DNA of 64,000 bases from Streptomyces finlayi (lineage in GTDB: Bacteria > Actinomycetota > Actinomycetes > Streptomycetales > Streptomycetaceae). A program made the translations under genes and the position numbers. Below the pieces are notes generated by a model, which was given only the letters and a program-made list of their open reading frames with translations, was not told the origin of the DNA and ran no database searches. The DNA is taken from positions 2,480,001-2,544,000 of the forward strand of contig NZ_CP045702.1 in assembly GCF_014216315.1 (NCBI RefSeq), read 5' to 3'. Positions within the stretch are counted from its first letter, which is position 1. Each line of letters begins with the position of its first letter. Positions 25,263 through 33,058 of the stretch are shown here, in pieces.

Positions 25263-25739
25263 TCAGGTGGCGTCGGCGTCGAAGGGCGGACGCTCGTCCT
25301 TCGCGGGCTGCGCCGGCTTCTTCAGCAGGTCGGGGGTGGCCACCGGATCGGCCACGGCCTTCGTCGAGGCAGCCGCGGCACCGGCTGCGGCACCGGCCGA
25401 CGCCACGCTCTCGCGGCCGTTCACCGCGTCGGTGACCTCGGCCATCTCCTTGCGCAGGTCGAAGCTCTCGCGGATCTCCTTCAGCCCCAGCTCGTCGTCG
25501 CCGTCCATGAGCTGCTTACGGACGAACGTCTTGGGGTTGAGGTCCTCGAACTCGAAGTCCTTGAACTGCGGGCCGAGCTCGGAGCGGATGTCTTCCTTCG
25601 CGCTGTCCGAGAACTCGCGGATCTTGCGGATGGTGCGCGTGACGTCCTGGATGACCTTCGGCAACTTCTCGGGGCCGAAGACCAGCACGGCGAGAACCAC
25701 GAGCGTCAGCAGCTCGAGTGCGCCTATGTCATTGAACAC
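25263..25739 (-). CDS. tatB: Twin-arginine translocase subunit TatB
   Basis: GTG 25739 encodes 158 residues. One N-terminal helix (residues 5-21) leads to the Gly22-Pro23 hinge in FGPEKLPKVIQDVTR, then a long amphipathic helix and an acidic, alanine-rich tail. This is the TatA/B layout, and the 158-residue length with the conserved Glu near the start (LELLTLVVLAVLVFGPEKLP) fits TatB. It forms the TatBC receptor for folded Tat substrates. Downstream of and co-oriented with htrA, an arrangement shared with mycobacteria. Confidence 0.93.
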   Translation of the reverse strand: MFNDIGALELLTLVVLAVLVFGPEKLPKVIQDVTRTIRKIREFSDSAKEDIRSELGPQFKDFEFEDLNPKTFVRKQLMDGDDELGLKEIRESFDLRKEMAEVTDAVNGRESVASAGAAAGAAAASTKAVADPVATPDLLKKPAQPAKDERPPFDADAT

Positions 25740-25849
25740 CTTGTTGCTCCTCGTGTTCTCCGCGTGTTCTGCGCCAGCAGGCCGTACGCGGCCCGGATTC
25801 GCTCCACGGTACCCGTCGAAGCTGTCCGGGCGGTACCTTCCGGTGGCCG

Positions 25850-27598
25850 TTACGTGCCGCTTGCCGAACCGAGTGTCACGGTCAGGGAGAGGTCCTTGCC
25901 CCCACGGGTCAGCCCGATGCCGAGCCGGTCGCCGGGGCGGTGGGCGCGGATCTTGACGATCAGTTCCTCGCCGCTGTGCACCCGCGCGCCGTCCACCTCG
26001 GTGATGATGTCGCCCGGCTTGATGCCCGCCTCGGCCCCGGGGCCGCCCGAGGTGACGGCGGATCCGCCGTCGGCGCCCTTCGTGCCGACCTTGGCGCCGT
26101 CGCCCGCGTACTTCATGTCCAGCGTGACGCCGATCACCGGATGCGTGGCCTTACCGGTGTTGATCAGTTCCTCGGCGACCCGCTTGCCCTGGTTGATCGG
26201 TATGGCGAAGCCGAGGCCGATGGAGCCGGACTGGCCGCCGTCCAGCGCACTTCCGCTGTCCGCGGCCCGGATGGCGCTGTTGATGCCGATGACGTGCGCC
26301 TCGGAGTCGACGAGCGGGCCGCCCGAGTTCCCCGGGTTGATCGGGGCGTCGGTCTGGAGCGCGTCGACGTAACTGACGTCGGTGCCGTCGCCCTTCTCGC
26401 CGCCCGCGGTGATGGGCCGCTCCTTGGCGCTGATGATGCCGGAGGTCACCGTGTTGGACAGGTCGAACGGGGCTCCGATGGCCACCACCGGATCACCGAC
26501 CTGCACGTTGTCCGAGTTTCCGAGCGCGAGGGGCTTGAGCCCGGACACCCCTTTGACCTTGACGACGGCCAGGTCGTAGCCGCTGTCCTTGCCCACGATC
26601 TCGGCGCTCGCGGTCTCCCCGCCGCTGAACGTGACCGTGATGTCGCCGCTGCCTCCGGCGGGGGCGACGACGTGGTTGTTGGTGAGGATGTGTCCGTCCT
26701 TGTCGAGGACGAAGCCGGTTCCGGTGCCCGACTCGCCGGCGCCGCTGACGTGGAGGGTGACCACGCTGGGCAGGGCGCTGGCGGCGATTCCGGCGACGCT
26801 GTCGGCCGGCCTGCCACCGCTGTCACGGCCGGCCTGCGGAAGCTCGACGGAGGTCAGGCCTCCGGTGCGCTCGACATAGGCACCGATCCCGCCGCCTACG
26901 CCGCCCGCGACCAGCGCGATCAGCATGATCCCGAGGAGGGCGGACCCGCCCCGGCGCTTCCGGCGCCCGATGTCCGTCCCGGTGGGCGGACCGGGCGCGG
27001 TCAAAGGCTGGCGGGGCACGCCCCACGGGTCGTACTGGAGCCACTGCGAGGACGTGGGGTGCTGGGCTTGCTGCTGGGCGTGCGGCTGCGGCTGGTGGGT
27101 GCCGGGCTGCTGTGGGTAGGGCGGCTGCTGCTGGGCGTGGGGCTGCCGCAGGTGCGGAGGCTCGAAGGTGTGCCCGGGATCGGCGGCGATCCCGTGGCCG
27201 TTCGTCCCCGTTCCCGCGTAGGGCGGCGGTACGGGCGTGCCGTGGGCCGGGGTGGGGACGGGGCGCTGGACGGGCGGCGCGGGGGCCCAGGGGCCGGGGC
27301 CGCCGTAGGGCGGGGTGCTGTACTCGTCCGGCGCGTGCAGCGGCTGCGCGCGGGGAGCAGGCGCCGGTGTCTCCACGGCGACCGGTTCGGACGGTACGAC
27401 GGAGGTGGCCGGCTCGGACGGCACGGCGGGTATCCGTCCGGTCGTTTCCCCGTCCGCGGGCGGGGCACCGACGAGGCCGGTGGCTCCCGTCATGTCCTCG
27501 GCGGGAATCGGGTCCCCAGGCCCGCTGCGGCCGGCGCGCCCCGTCGTGGGGCGGCTCCACCACTTCGCCTTCGGCCCAGTGGGCTTCCCGTCGTCCAT
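25850..27598 (-). CDS. HtrA/DegP-like membrane-anchored serine protease with PDZ
   Basis: A 582-residue protein from ATG 27598. Residues 1-212 are disordered, Pro/Gln/His-rich and cytoplasmic. The helix SALLGIMLIALVAGGVGGGIG (219-239) anchors an extracellular trypsin-like domain with the triad His309 (TNNHV), Asp342 (SGYDLAVV) and Ser425 (NPGNSGGPL), then one PDZ domain (about 485-578). It is predicted to degrade or chaperone misfolded envelope proteins. Position after sigma and anti-sigma genes, and before tatB, matches the M. tuberculosis sigE-rseA-htrA-tatB order, so SigE-type envelope-stress control is likely. Confidence 0.93.
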   Translation of the reverse strand: MDDGKPTGPKAKWWSRPTTGRAGRSGPGDPIPAEDMTGATGLVGAPPADGETTGRIPAVPSEPATSVVPSEPVAVETPAPAPRAQPLHAPDEYSTPPYGGPGPWAPAPPVQRPVPTPAHGTPVPPPYAGTGTNGHGIAADPGHTFEPPHLRQPHAQQQPPYPQQPGTHQPQPHAQQQAQHPTSSQWLQYDPWGVPRQPLTAPGPPTGTDIGRRKRRGGSALLGIMLIALVAGGVGGGIGAYVERTGGLTSVELPQAGRDSGGRPADSVAGIAASALPSVVTLHVSGAGESGTGTGFVLDKDGHILTNNHVVAPAGGSGDITVTFSGGETASAEIVGKDSGYDLAVVKVKGVSGLKPLALGNSDNVQVGDPVVAIGAPFDLSNTVTSGIISAKERPITAGGEKGDGTDVSYVDALQTDAPINPGNSGGPLVDSEAHVIGINSAIRAADSGSALDGGQSGSIGLGFAIPINQGKRVAEELINTGKATHPVIGVTLDMKYAGDGAKVGTKGADGGSAVTSGGPGAEAGIKPGDIITEVDGARVHSGEELIVKIRAHRPGDRLGIGLTRGGKDLSLTVTLGSASGT

Positions 27599-27688
27599 GT
27601 TCTCCCCACAACTGGCCTCTGCACGTCCCCACAGGGGTGTCCCTCCCGGAATTCAACCAGGTTTGCGAATCTCTGCGCAGGGTCCCCG

Positions 27689-28699
27689 TCAGCGCCGGGG
27701 GAAAAGGGGCAGTGCGTGATCGTTGGGAAGAACGAAGGCGGAGGCCTTCGCGGTGGGCCCGGACGCCTGCGGAGAGGCCGTGGCACGTGCCGACGGAGTG
27801 AGCAGCGGACTGATCTCCGTCGGTCGTATCAGCGGGGGCAGGGACACGTTCAGCACGGGGAGTGCGAACGCCTGCCCTGAGAAGTGCGACGCGTCGATCA
27901 GGGAAGGAGCCGTCGTGAACACCGGCGGCGTGGCCTGCGGTACGACCGGGGGCTCGCCGGGAGGCAGCGGGGCGGCCGACGGGTACGAGGAGGCCGCGCG
28001 GTCACCGTTGACGGCGAGCGCACCGCCTCCGCCTCCGCTGCGGCCGGCCGTCGCGTTGCCGCCCTCGGCCCGCGCTTCGGCGTCGAGCGGGGTGACAGCG
28101 CGGCCGGCGCCCTCCGCGCGGAAGGGGGTCTCGGTCGTGGAGTCGAGCGGAAGCGTGCCGCCCAGTGCGATGGCGGCGAGCGAGACGGCGCTGGCCGCGG
28201 CGAACGCGAACCTGCGTCCCCGCCACGCCGAACGTTCGGCCGCCCGGCTCACCTCATGTATCCGGAAGGGGGAACCGGGGACACCACCGGGAAGGACGGC
28301 CGCCGAGCCGTGCACGGTGGGGAGGCAACCGAAGCCGTCGAGCGGTCCGGGACCGGACGACAGGTCCTGTCGGCTGCCGGAGGGCTGTACCAGCGGGAAG
28401 AGTCCCTCACCGAAGCGTCCGCCGCCGCCGAACGGTCCACCGGGGCCCGCCTCGCCGCCAGGGCCGCCGGGAAGGCCCTGCAGACGGGCAAGGAAGCCTT
28501 CGGAGGGTGAAGGAGGGGCCGACTGTGCGAAGACACTCTTGAGACGTCGCTGGGCATCGGCCTCGGCCTTGCACTTGCAGCACGTGGCCAAGTGGGCCAG
28601 GACCCGATCACGGGCGTCGTGTTTCAGCTCACCGTCGACAAGCGCGGCGAGCCGGTCCCCCAGATGCTGCTCCGCGGGGGTCGGTCCTGTGCCACTCAC
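27689..28699 (-). CDS. ZAS-type anti-sigma factor
   Basis: Starts at GTG 28699, whose GTGA overlaps the sigma-factor stop by four bases: tight translational coupling for 1:1 stoichiometry. The 336-residue product has the zinc-binding anti-sigma motif H36-x3-C40-x2-C43 (HLATCCKC). A Gly/Pro-rich linker follows, then a helix (FAFAAASAVSLAAIALGG, about 164-182) and a Pro-rich extracellular region. It corresponds in position to mycobacterial RseA, although the membrane span and long outer domain differ. Expected to bind and inhibit the adjacent ECF sigma factor until stress or reduction releases it. Confidence 0.9.
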   Translation of the reverse strand: MSGTGPTPAEQHLGDRLAALVDGELKHDARDRVLAHLATCCKCKAEADAQRRLKSVFAQSAPPSPSEGFLARLQGLPGGPGGEAGPGGPFGGGGRFGEGLFPLVQPSGSRQDLSSGPGPLDGFGCLPTVHGSAAVLPGGVPGSPFRIHEVSRAAERSAWRGRRFAFAAASAVSLAAIALGGTLPLDSTTETPFRAEGAGRAVTPLDAEARAEGGNATAGRSGGGGGALAVNGDRAASSYPSAAPLPPGEPPVVPQATPPVFTTAPSLIDASHFSGQAFALPVLNVSLPPLIRPTEISPLLTPSARATASPQASGPTAKASAFVLPNDHALPLFPRR

Positions 28700-29457
28700 G
28701 CCGGTCGGACCTCCCCTGTCAGGACCGCGTCCGTCAGGGAGCGCTGTTCGGCGCGTGCCTCGGGCGAACGGTGCTTGAGTGCCTTGCGCAGGTGCGAACG
28801 GCCGCGGTGGATACGGCTGCGCACGGTGCCGAGCTTCACGCCGAGTGTCGCGGCGATCTCCTCGTACGAAAGTCCCTCGATGTCGCAGAGCACGACCGCC
28901 GCACGGAATTCGGGCGCGAGGGTGTCCAGCGCCTGCTGGACGTCCGCGTCGAAGTGGGTGTCGTTGAAGACCTGCTGAGGGGACGGCTCACGGCTCGGCA
29001 GCCGCTCGGCGGCGTCGTCGCCGAGCGAGTCGAAGCGGATCCGCTGCTTGCGGCGCACCATGTCCAGGAAGAGATTGGTCGTGATGCGGTGCAGCCAGCC
29101 CTCGAAAGTGCCGGGTGTGTAGGTCGAGAGCGACCGGAAGACACGGACGAAGACCTCCTGGGTGAGGTCCTCCGCGTCGTGCTGGTTGCCCGTCAGCCGG
29201 TAGGCAAGGCGGTACACGCGACCGCTGTGCGTGCTGACGATCTCTTCCCATGAGGGCGGGGTCCACGCCTGGGGTTCCGCATCCGAGGCGAACGTCGCGG
29301 TGGGTGCGGAAGCGTTGGAAGAACGGTCAGCAAAGTTGGTCACGGATTTCGGCTCACCCGCCGACCCGAGCAAGCGCCTCAGCACTCCTCTGCGGTCCAC
29401 AGGCGCAGCCGCACCTCCCCTGTCGGCTCTGGTGGTGTCCAGTGGAGCCCCTACCAT
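28696..29457 (-). CDS. ECF sigma factor, mycobacterial SigE-like
   Basis: ATG 29457 has gcgagg at a 5-base distance and gives 253 residues; a GTG two codons upstream is also possible. After a 65-residue extension come sigma region 2 (LAYRLTGNQHDAEDLTQEVFVRVFR, with the usual DAEDLTQE) and region 4 (LCDIEGLSYEEIAATLGVKLGTVRSRIHRGR). The short interdomain linker and lack of region 3 mark it as an ECF factor. It overlaps the anti-sigma gene. A matching ECF promoter lies at 29586-29611, supporting autoregulation. Not to be confused with the unrelated cell-wall SigE of S. coelicolor. Confidence 0.93.
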   Translation of the reverse strand: MVGAPLDTTRADRGGAAAPVDRRGVLRRLLGSAGEPKSVTNFADRSSNASAPTATFASDAEPQAWTPPSWEEIVSTHSGRVYRLAYRLTGNQHDAEDLTQEVFVRVFRSLSTYTPGTFEGWLHRITTNLFLDMVRRKQRIRFDSLGDDAAERLPSREPSPQQVFNDTHFDADVQQALDTLAPEFRAAVVLCDIEGLSYEEIAATLGVKLGTVRSRIHRGRSHLRKALKHRSPEARAEQRSLTDAVLTGEVRPA

Positions 29458-29585
29458 AGCCACCTCGCCCGTTAGCTCCGGATAAGCCTTTTTCCTGCTG
29501 GGGACTGGGCCGGACCCGCCCGGCGGCGCACGATTCCGGGCCCGATACGCGGGCCCGGTCCAGGCACTTCCCCACGTCCTTGCAT

Positions 29586-29611
29586 AACGCCCGGTCCCAT
29601 CTGCGGGTTCC
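29586..29611 (-). promoter_or_regulatory. ECF-type promoter of the sigma-factor gene
   Basis: On the minus strand GGAACC (29611-29606) and CGTT (29589-29586) are separated by exactly 16 bases, matching the GGAAC-N15/16-CGTT consensus recognised by SigE-class ECF factors. Transcription would start near 29580, about 120 bases before the ATG. Confidence 0.7.
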
Positions 29612-29635
29612 CGGGTTCAGCGGATACAGTCACCG

Positions 29636-30301
29636 TTGCGCCAACTACGGGGTCAGGAGAGGGTCATTACCGCCAACCGGCAGACGAGCTGGGCGTTCGC
29701 CGACGCCTTTGTCGCCGAGGACGAAGCTCTGCGCTGGGCCCGGGAACGGGCCCACGAGACAGGGCTCCGCTCGGTGTCCCCGGGCACCGGTGCCGCACTG
29801 CGCCTGCTCGCTGCCACCGCGGACGCCAAAGCGGTGGCCGAGATCGGCACCGGCACCGGCGTGTCCGGCATCTATCTGCTGCACGGGATGCGGCCGGACG
29901 GCGTACTGACCACGGTCGATCCGGAGCCTGAGCGCCAGCAGTTCGCCCGCCAGGCGTTCCGCGCGGCCGGCTTCGCCACGAACCGGGCCCGCTTCATCCC
30001 GGGGCGCGCCCTGGATGTCCTGCCGCGCCTCGCGGACGGGGGCTACGACCTCGTTTTCTGCGACGGCGACCGGCTGGAGAGCCTCGACTGCCTCGCTGAA
30101 TCGTTGCGCCTGCTGCGACCGGGCGGCCTGGTCTGTTTCGAGGGCATGTTCGCGGACGGCCGTACGGTCGACTCCGCTGCCCAGCCCGCCGAGGTGCTGC
30201 GGCTGCGTGAGCTGCTGCGTGCCGTGCGGGAGAGCCAGGAACTGATGGCGACGCTGCTGCCGGTCGGCGACGGGCTGCTCTGCGCGGTCCGGCGCGGCTG
30301 A
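29636..30301 (+). CDS. SAM-dependent O-methyltransferase
   Basis: Class I methyltransferase with SAM motif EIGTGTGVSGIYL (69-81), the acidic loop TVDPEPERQQFARQAF and DLVFCDGDRLESL, typical of the caffeoyl-CoA/catechol O-methyltransferase-like family (homologue of Rv1220c). The start is uncertain. TTG 29636 gives 221 residues and lies 7 bases after a -10-like tacagt (29624-29629), suggesting a leaderless message. The better ribosome-binding site aggagagg (29656-29663) precedes ATT 29669, so initiation there is also possible. Divergent from the sigma-factor gene; promoters overlap. Confidence 0.85.
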   Translation: MRQLRGQERVITANRQTSWAFADAFVAEDEALRWARERAHETGLRSVSPGTGAALRLLAATADAKAVAEIGTGTGVSGIYLLHGMRPDGVLTTVDPEPERQQFARQAFRAAGFATNRARFIPGRALDVLPRLADGGYDLVFCDGDRLESLDCLAESLRLLRPGGLVCFEGMFADGRTVDSAAQPAEVLRLRELLRAVRESQELMATLLPVGDGLLCAVRRG

Positions 30302-30379
30302 GCGGTTCCCTGCGGGGCCGGGCGTTCCTGCACCCCAGGGGCCACGCACCCTGGTTTCCCATGGTCCCCTCAACACGGC

Positions 30380-30408
30380 TGCCCCCGCACGGAGTCCGTG
30401 CCGGGGCA
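30380..30408. terminator. Terminator between methyltransferase and DUF3117
   Basis: tgcccccgcacgga (30380-30393) pairs with tccgtgccggggca (30395-30408) with one mismatch; the tip must open into a small loop. Convergent genes flank it. Confidence 0.7.
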
Positions 30409-30440
30409 GTCGCGAAGTGAAGTGATCAGGCGTCTCTGCG

Positions 30441-30608
30441 TCAGCCGACGACCTTCTTGAGGGCATCGCCGAGTGCATCGGCTTCGTCCGGCGTCAGCTC
30501 GACGACAAGCCGACCGCCGCCTTCGAGCGGAACGCGCATGACGATGCCCCGCCCCTCCTTTGTCACCTCGAGCGGGCCGTCGCCCGTCCGCGGCTTCATG
30601 GCCGCCAT
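30441..30608 (-). CDS. DUF3117 small protein
   Basis: ATG 30608, preceded by aggaagggg, encodes 55 residues beginning MAAMKPRTGDGPLEV and ending LGDALKKVVG. This matches DUF3117, a very conserved actinobacterial protein (Rv1211 in M. tuberculosis) of unknown function. It consists of a small beta-sheet and a C-terminal helix with VPLEGGGRLVVELTPDEADAL in between. High third-position G/C supports coding. A -10-like gataat lies upstream at 30705-30700. Confidence 0.9.
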   Translation of the reverse strand: MAAMKPRTGDGPLEVTKEGRGIVMRVPLEGGGRLVVELTPDEADALGDALKKVVG

Positions 30609-30921
30609 GCTCGTTCCCCTTCCTGAAACCAGCTCATCGCAACCGGCGGCCCCATGACAGGCGCTGCCTCACCGGCATCGAACACATTGCTTCTTGGCCA
30701 TTATCCCGCATCAAAGACCCCGATGACCAACATCGTCGGCATCGCTTGCGCAACGCGCTCTCTCAAAACCACCCAATACGGCAGCTCGGCTGCGATACTG
30801 CGGCGCCTTCCGACCCCAGGTGAGAGCCAATTGTTAGACGCAGGTCACATGCCCACGCCGACGGACGTCGGCCATGCTTGCCTGGACAGGCACAATCCTG
30901 GAGCCGTAAGGGGACATCAGA
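30609..30921. other. Divergent intergenic region between DUF3117 and enoyl-CoA hydratase
   Basis: About 310 bases with lower GC than its neighbours and no convincing gene. Presumably contains the two promoters; only the gataat at 30700-30705 is recognisable. Confidence 0.5.
30700..30705 (-). promoter_or_regulatory. Candidate -10 element for DUF3117
   Basis: gataat on the minus strand, about 92 bases before the ATG, with the -35-like tggtca 18 bases upstream of it. Moderate match only. Confidence 0.4.
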
Positions 30922-31731
30922 ATGGCCGACACCATGGCGGACACGGTGCTCATGGACGTGAGCGACGGACTCGCGACGATCACCATCAACCGTCCCGACG
31001 CGATGAACGCCATGAACACGGAGGCCAAGGTCGCCCTGCGGGACGCCCTGCGGAAGGTGGCGGACGACAAAGCGGTGCGCGCGGTTCTCCTCACCGCCAC
31101 CGGGCGCGCCTTCTGCGTCGGCCAGGACCTCAAGGAGCACGTCTCCAAACTCGCCGAGGTCTCCGAGGGCGGCGGGAACGCGCTGAGCACCGTCCAGGAG
31201 CACTACAACCCCATCGTCCGGGCGCTCACCGATATGGAGAAGCCCGTGGTCGCCGGGGTCAACGGGATCGCCGCGGGGGCGGGTCTCGGGTTCGCCCTGG
31301 CCGCCGACTACCGCGTGGTGGCGGACACCGCCGCGTTCAACACGTCCTTCGCCGGGGTCGCCCTCACGGCCGACTCGGGCGTCTCCTGGACGCTGCCCAG
31401 GCTCATCGGGCAGAGCCGCGCCGCCGATCTGCTCTTCTTCCCGCGCACGTTCTCCGCGCAGGAGGCGTACGACCTGGGCATCGCCAACAAGGTCGTGCCC
31501 GCAGCCGATCTGGCGAAGGAGGCCATCGCCGTGGCCCGCGCCCTGGCGGACGGTCCGACGGTGGCGTACGCCTCGCTCAAGGCGTCCATGGCCTACGGCG
31601 CGGCCCACACGCTCCCGGAGACGCTGGAGAAGGAGGACGAACTCCAGACCCGCGCGGGCGCGTCGCAGGACCACACCATCGCCGTACGGGCGTTCCTGGC
31701 CAAGGAGCGTCCCACGTACCTGGGGCGCTAG
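30922..31731 (+). CDS. Enoyl-CoA hydratase/isomerase family protein
   Basis: A 269-residue crotonase-fold protein from ATG 30922 with aagggg upstream. Oxyanion-hole segments are present: FCVGQDLKEH (64-73) and NGIAAGAGLGFALAADY (114-130). The PaaG/PaaF-like features (FNTSFAGVALTADSGVSWTLPRLIG) suggest an acyl-CoA hydratase or isomerase acting in fatty-acid or phenylacetate degradation; a specific substrate is not assignable. Its TAG stop (31729-31731) is part of the CTAG that begins the fold-back element immediately downstream. Confidence 0.92.
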   Translation: MADTMADTVLMDVSDGLATITINRPDAMNAMNTEAKVALRDALRKVADDKAVRAVLLTATGRAFCVGQDLKEHVSKLAEVSEGGGNALSTVQEHYNPIVRALTDMEKPVVAGVNGIAAGAGLGFALAADYRVVADTAAFNTSFAGVALTADSGVSWTLPRLIGQSRAADLLFFPRTFSAQEAYDLGIANKVVPAADLAKEAIAVARALADGPTVAYASLKASMAYGAAHTLPETLEKEDELQTRAGASQDHTIAVRAFLAKERPTYLGR

Positions 31732-31908
31732 GGCGTGTTTCGAAAGTAGCGCCGTCCGCCCGGAGGGCGGGCTCGGCGGCGTCTGGTGCGTGCGATCGCA
31801 AGGCGGAGGGTCGCCCCGATACTGGATGTATCGGGGTGATCCCGACAACGCGGCGAGCGTGCGTGCCAGACGCCGCCGAGCAGGCGGGACTTTCGAAACA
31901 CGCCCTAG
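31728..31908. mobile_element. 181-bp fold-back (MITE-like) element at a stop codon
   Basis: Bounded on both sides by CTAG, with 20-bp perfect terminal inverted repeats, CTAGGGCGTGTTTCGAAAGT at the left and its complement at the right. Internally, ctcggcggcgtctgg pairs with ccagacgccgccgag, and ccccgata with tatcgggg around ctggatg, so the whole element can fold into one long hairpin. It carries no ORF of its own. The left CTAG supplies the TAG stop of the enoyl-CoA hydratase, and the right end is 3 bases from the convergent tag stop codon. Confidence 0.85.
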
Positions 31909-31911
31909 AAG

Positions 31912-32499
31912 CTAGAGCGTGTCGCCCCGGGAGACGCAGTCGGCGAGGTGGTCGTCGACCAGGCCGCAGGCCTGCATCAGGGCGTAGGCCGTCGTGGGGC
32001 CGACGAAGCGGATCGAGCGCTTCTTGAGCTCCTTGGCCAGCGCGGTGGACTCCGGGGTGACCGCCGGCACGTCGCCGAGTACGCGGGGGACGGGGCGGGT
32101 CGTGGGGTCGGGGGCGTACGACCAGATCAGCGCGTCGAGTTCGCCCTCGTCCCAGCACGCGAGCACCTGGGCATTGGCGAGGGTGGCGTCGATCTTCGCC
32201 CGGTTGCGGATGATGCCGGCGTCGGCGAGGAGCCTTTCCTTGTCGGCGTCGGTGAACTCCGCCACCGCGGGGATCTTGAAGCCGGCGAAGGCGCTCCGGA
32301 AGCCCTCGCGGCGGCGCAGGATGGTCAGCCACGAGAGACCGGACTGGAAGGCTTCCAGGCAGAGCCGCTCGAACAGGGCGTCGTCGCCGTGGACGGGCCG
32401 GCCCCACTCGGTGTCGTGGTAGGCGAGGTAGTCCTCCGTGGACAGCCCCCAGGGGCAGCGCAGGCCGCCGTCCGCGGCCGCTACGGCTCCGGTGCTCAT
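31912..32499 (-). CDS. tag: DNA-3-methyladenine glycosylase I (Tag)
   Basis: A 195-residue protein from ATG 32499. It has the zinc-binding set of Tag: Cys15 and His28 (CPWG...YHDTEWG), and His184 and Cys188 near the C-terminus, with the same 13- and 4-residue spacings as the E. coli enzyme. EWGRPVHGDD and the helix-hairpin-helix region (LAKELKKRSIRFVGPTTAYALMQACG) are intact. It excises 3-methyladenine from DNA. Overlaps the upstream DivIVA-like gene stop by 4 bases (ATGA), so both are co-translated. Stop codon lies in a CTAG next to the fold-back element. Confidence 0.95.
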   Translation of the reverse strand: MSTGAVAAADGGLRCPWGLSTEDYLAYHDTEWGRPVHGDDALFERLCLEAFQSGLSWLTILRRREGFRSAFAGFKIPAVAEFTDADKERLLADAGIIRNRAKIDATLANAQVLACWDEGELDALIWSYAPDPTTRPVPRVLGDVPAVTPESTALAKELKKRSIRFVGPTTAYALMQACGLVDDHLADCVSRGDTL

Positions 32500-32894
32500 C
32501 GCTGGTCCTCCTCACCGGGACGCGACCCGGATTCGCCGTCGTACCGCCCTGGCTCCTGATCCGGCTGCTCGAACAGCCCGGGGCCGTTGACCGCGGTCGC
32601 CTGGGCTCCCGCGAGCGCGGATTCCAGTTCGGCGATGCGCGCGTCGCGCTCGGCGAGCTCGGCGCCGAGCCGGTCCAGCGCCTCGTCGACGTCCACCATG
32701 CGGTAACCCCGGGCGGCCATCGGCAGTCTCAGCGCGTCGACATCCGCCCGGCCGACCGGGCGCGTCGCGGGCAGCGGGTCGGTGAGCCGCTCCGGCGGCA
32801 CGTCCTGGAGGACGGGGCTGCCTCCTCCGCCGACCACCGCGAGCGTGACCGCGGCCACCACCACGACCATCGTGAGCAGCAAGAACCAGAACAC
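32496..32894 (-). CDS. DivIVA-domain small membrane protein
   Basis: Start chosen at GTG 32894, six bases after cggggag; an ATG two codons upstream abuts that site and a GTG at 32948 has none. The 132-residue product has an N-terminal helix (FWFLLLTMVVVVAAVTLAVVG), a DivIVA-like motif LRLPMAARGYRMVDVDEALDRL and a coiled coil (ELAERDARIAELESALAGA), then a disordered tail. Mycobacterial Rv1209 sits in the same order between folP2 and tag genes. Suggests a role in polar or membrane organisation; not proven. Confidence 0.82.
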   Translation of the reverse strand: MFWFLLLTMVVVVAAVTLAVVGGGGSPVLQDVPPERLTDPLPATRPVGRADVDALRLPMAARGYRMVDVDEALDRLGAELAERDARIAELESALAGAQATAVNGPGLFEQPDQEPGRYDGESGSRPGEEDQR

Positions 32895-33058
32895 GCGCAT
32901 CTCCCCGGGAGCGGAAACCTGTCCGGCTCCGATCGTGCCATGCGCCACCGACAGTTAGTGTCTTTCGTTTGGATCAAGCCGGAGCAGGACCAGCGTCCGG
33001 CATGATCCGAACGGAAGACCCTAAGGTCGCAGGCGACCTACTGAGGAGGAAACACGGG

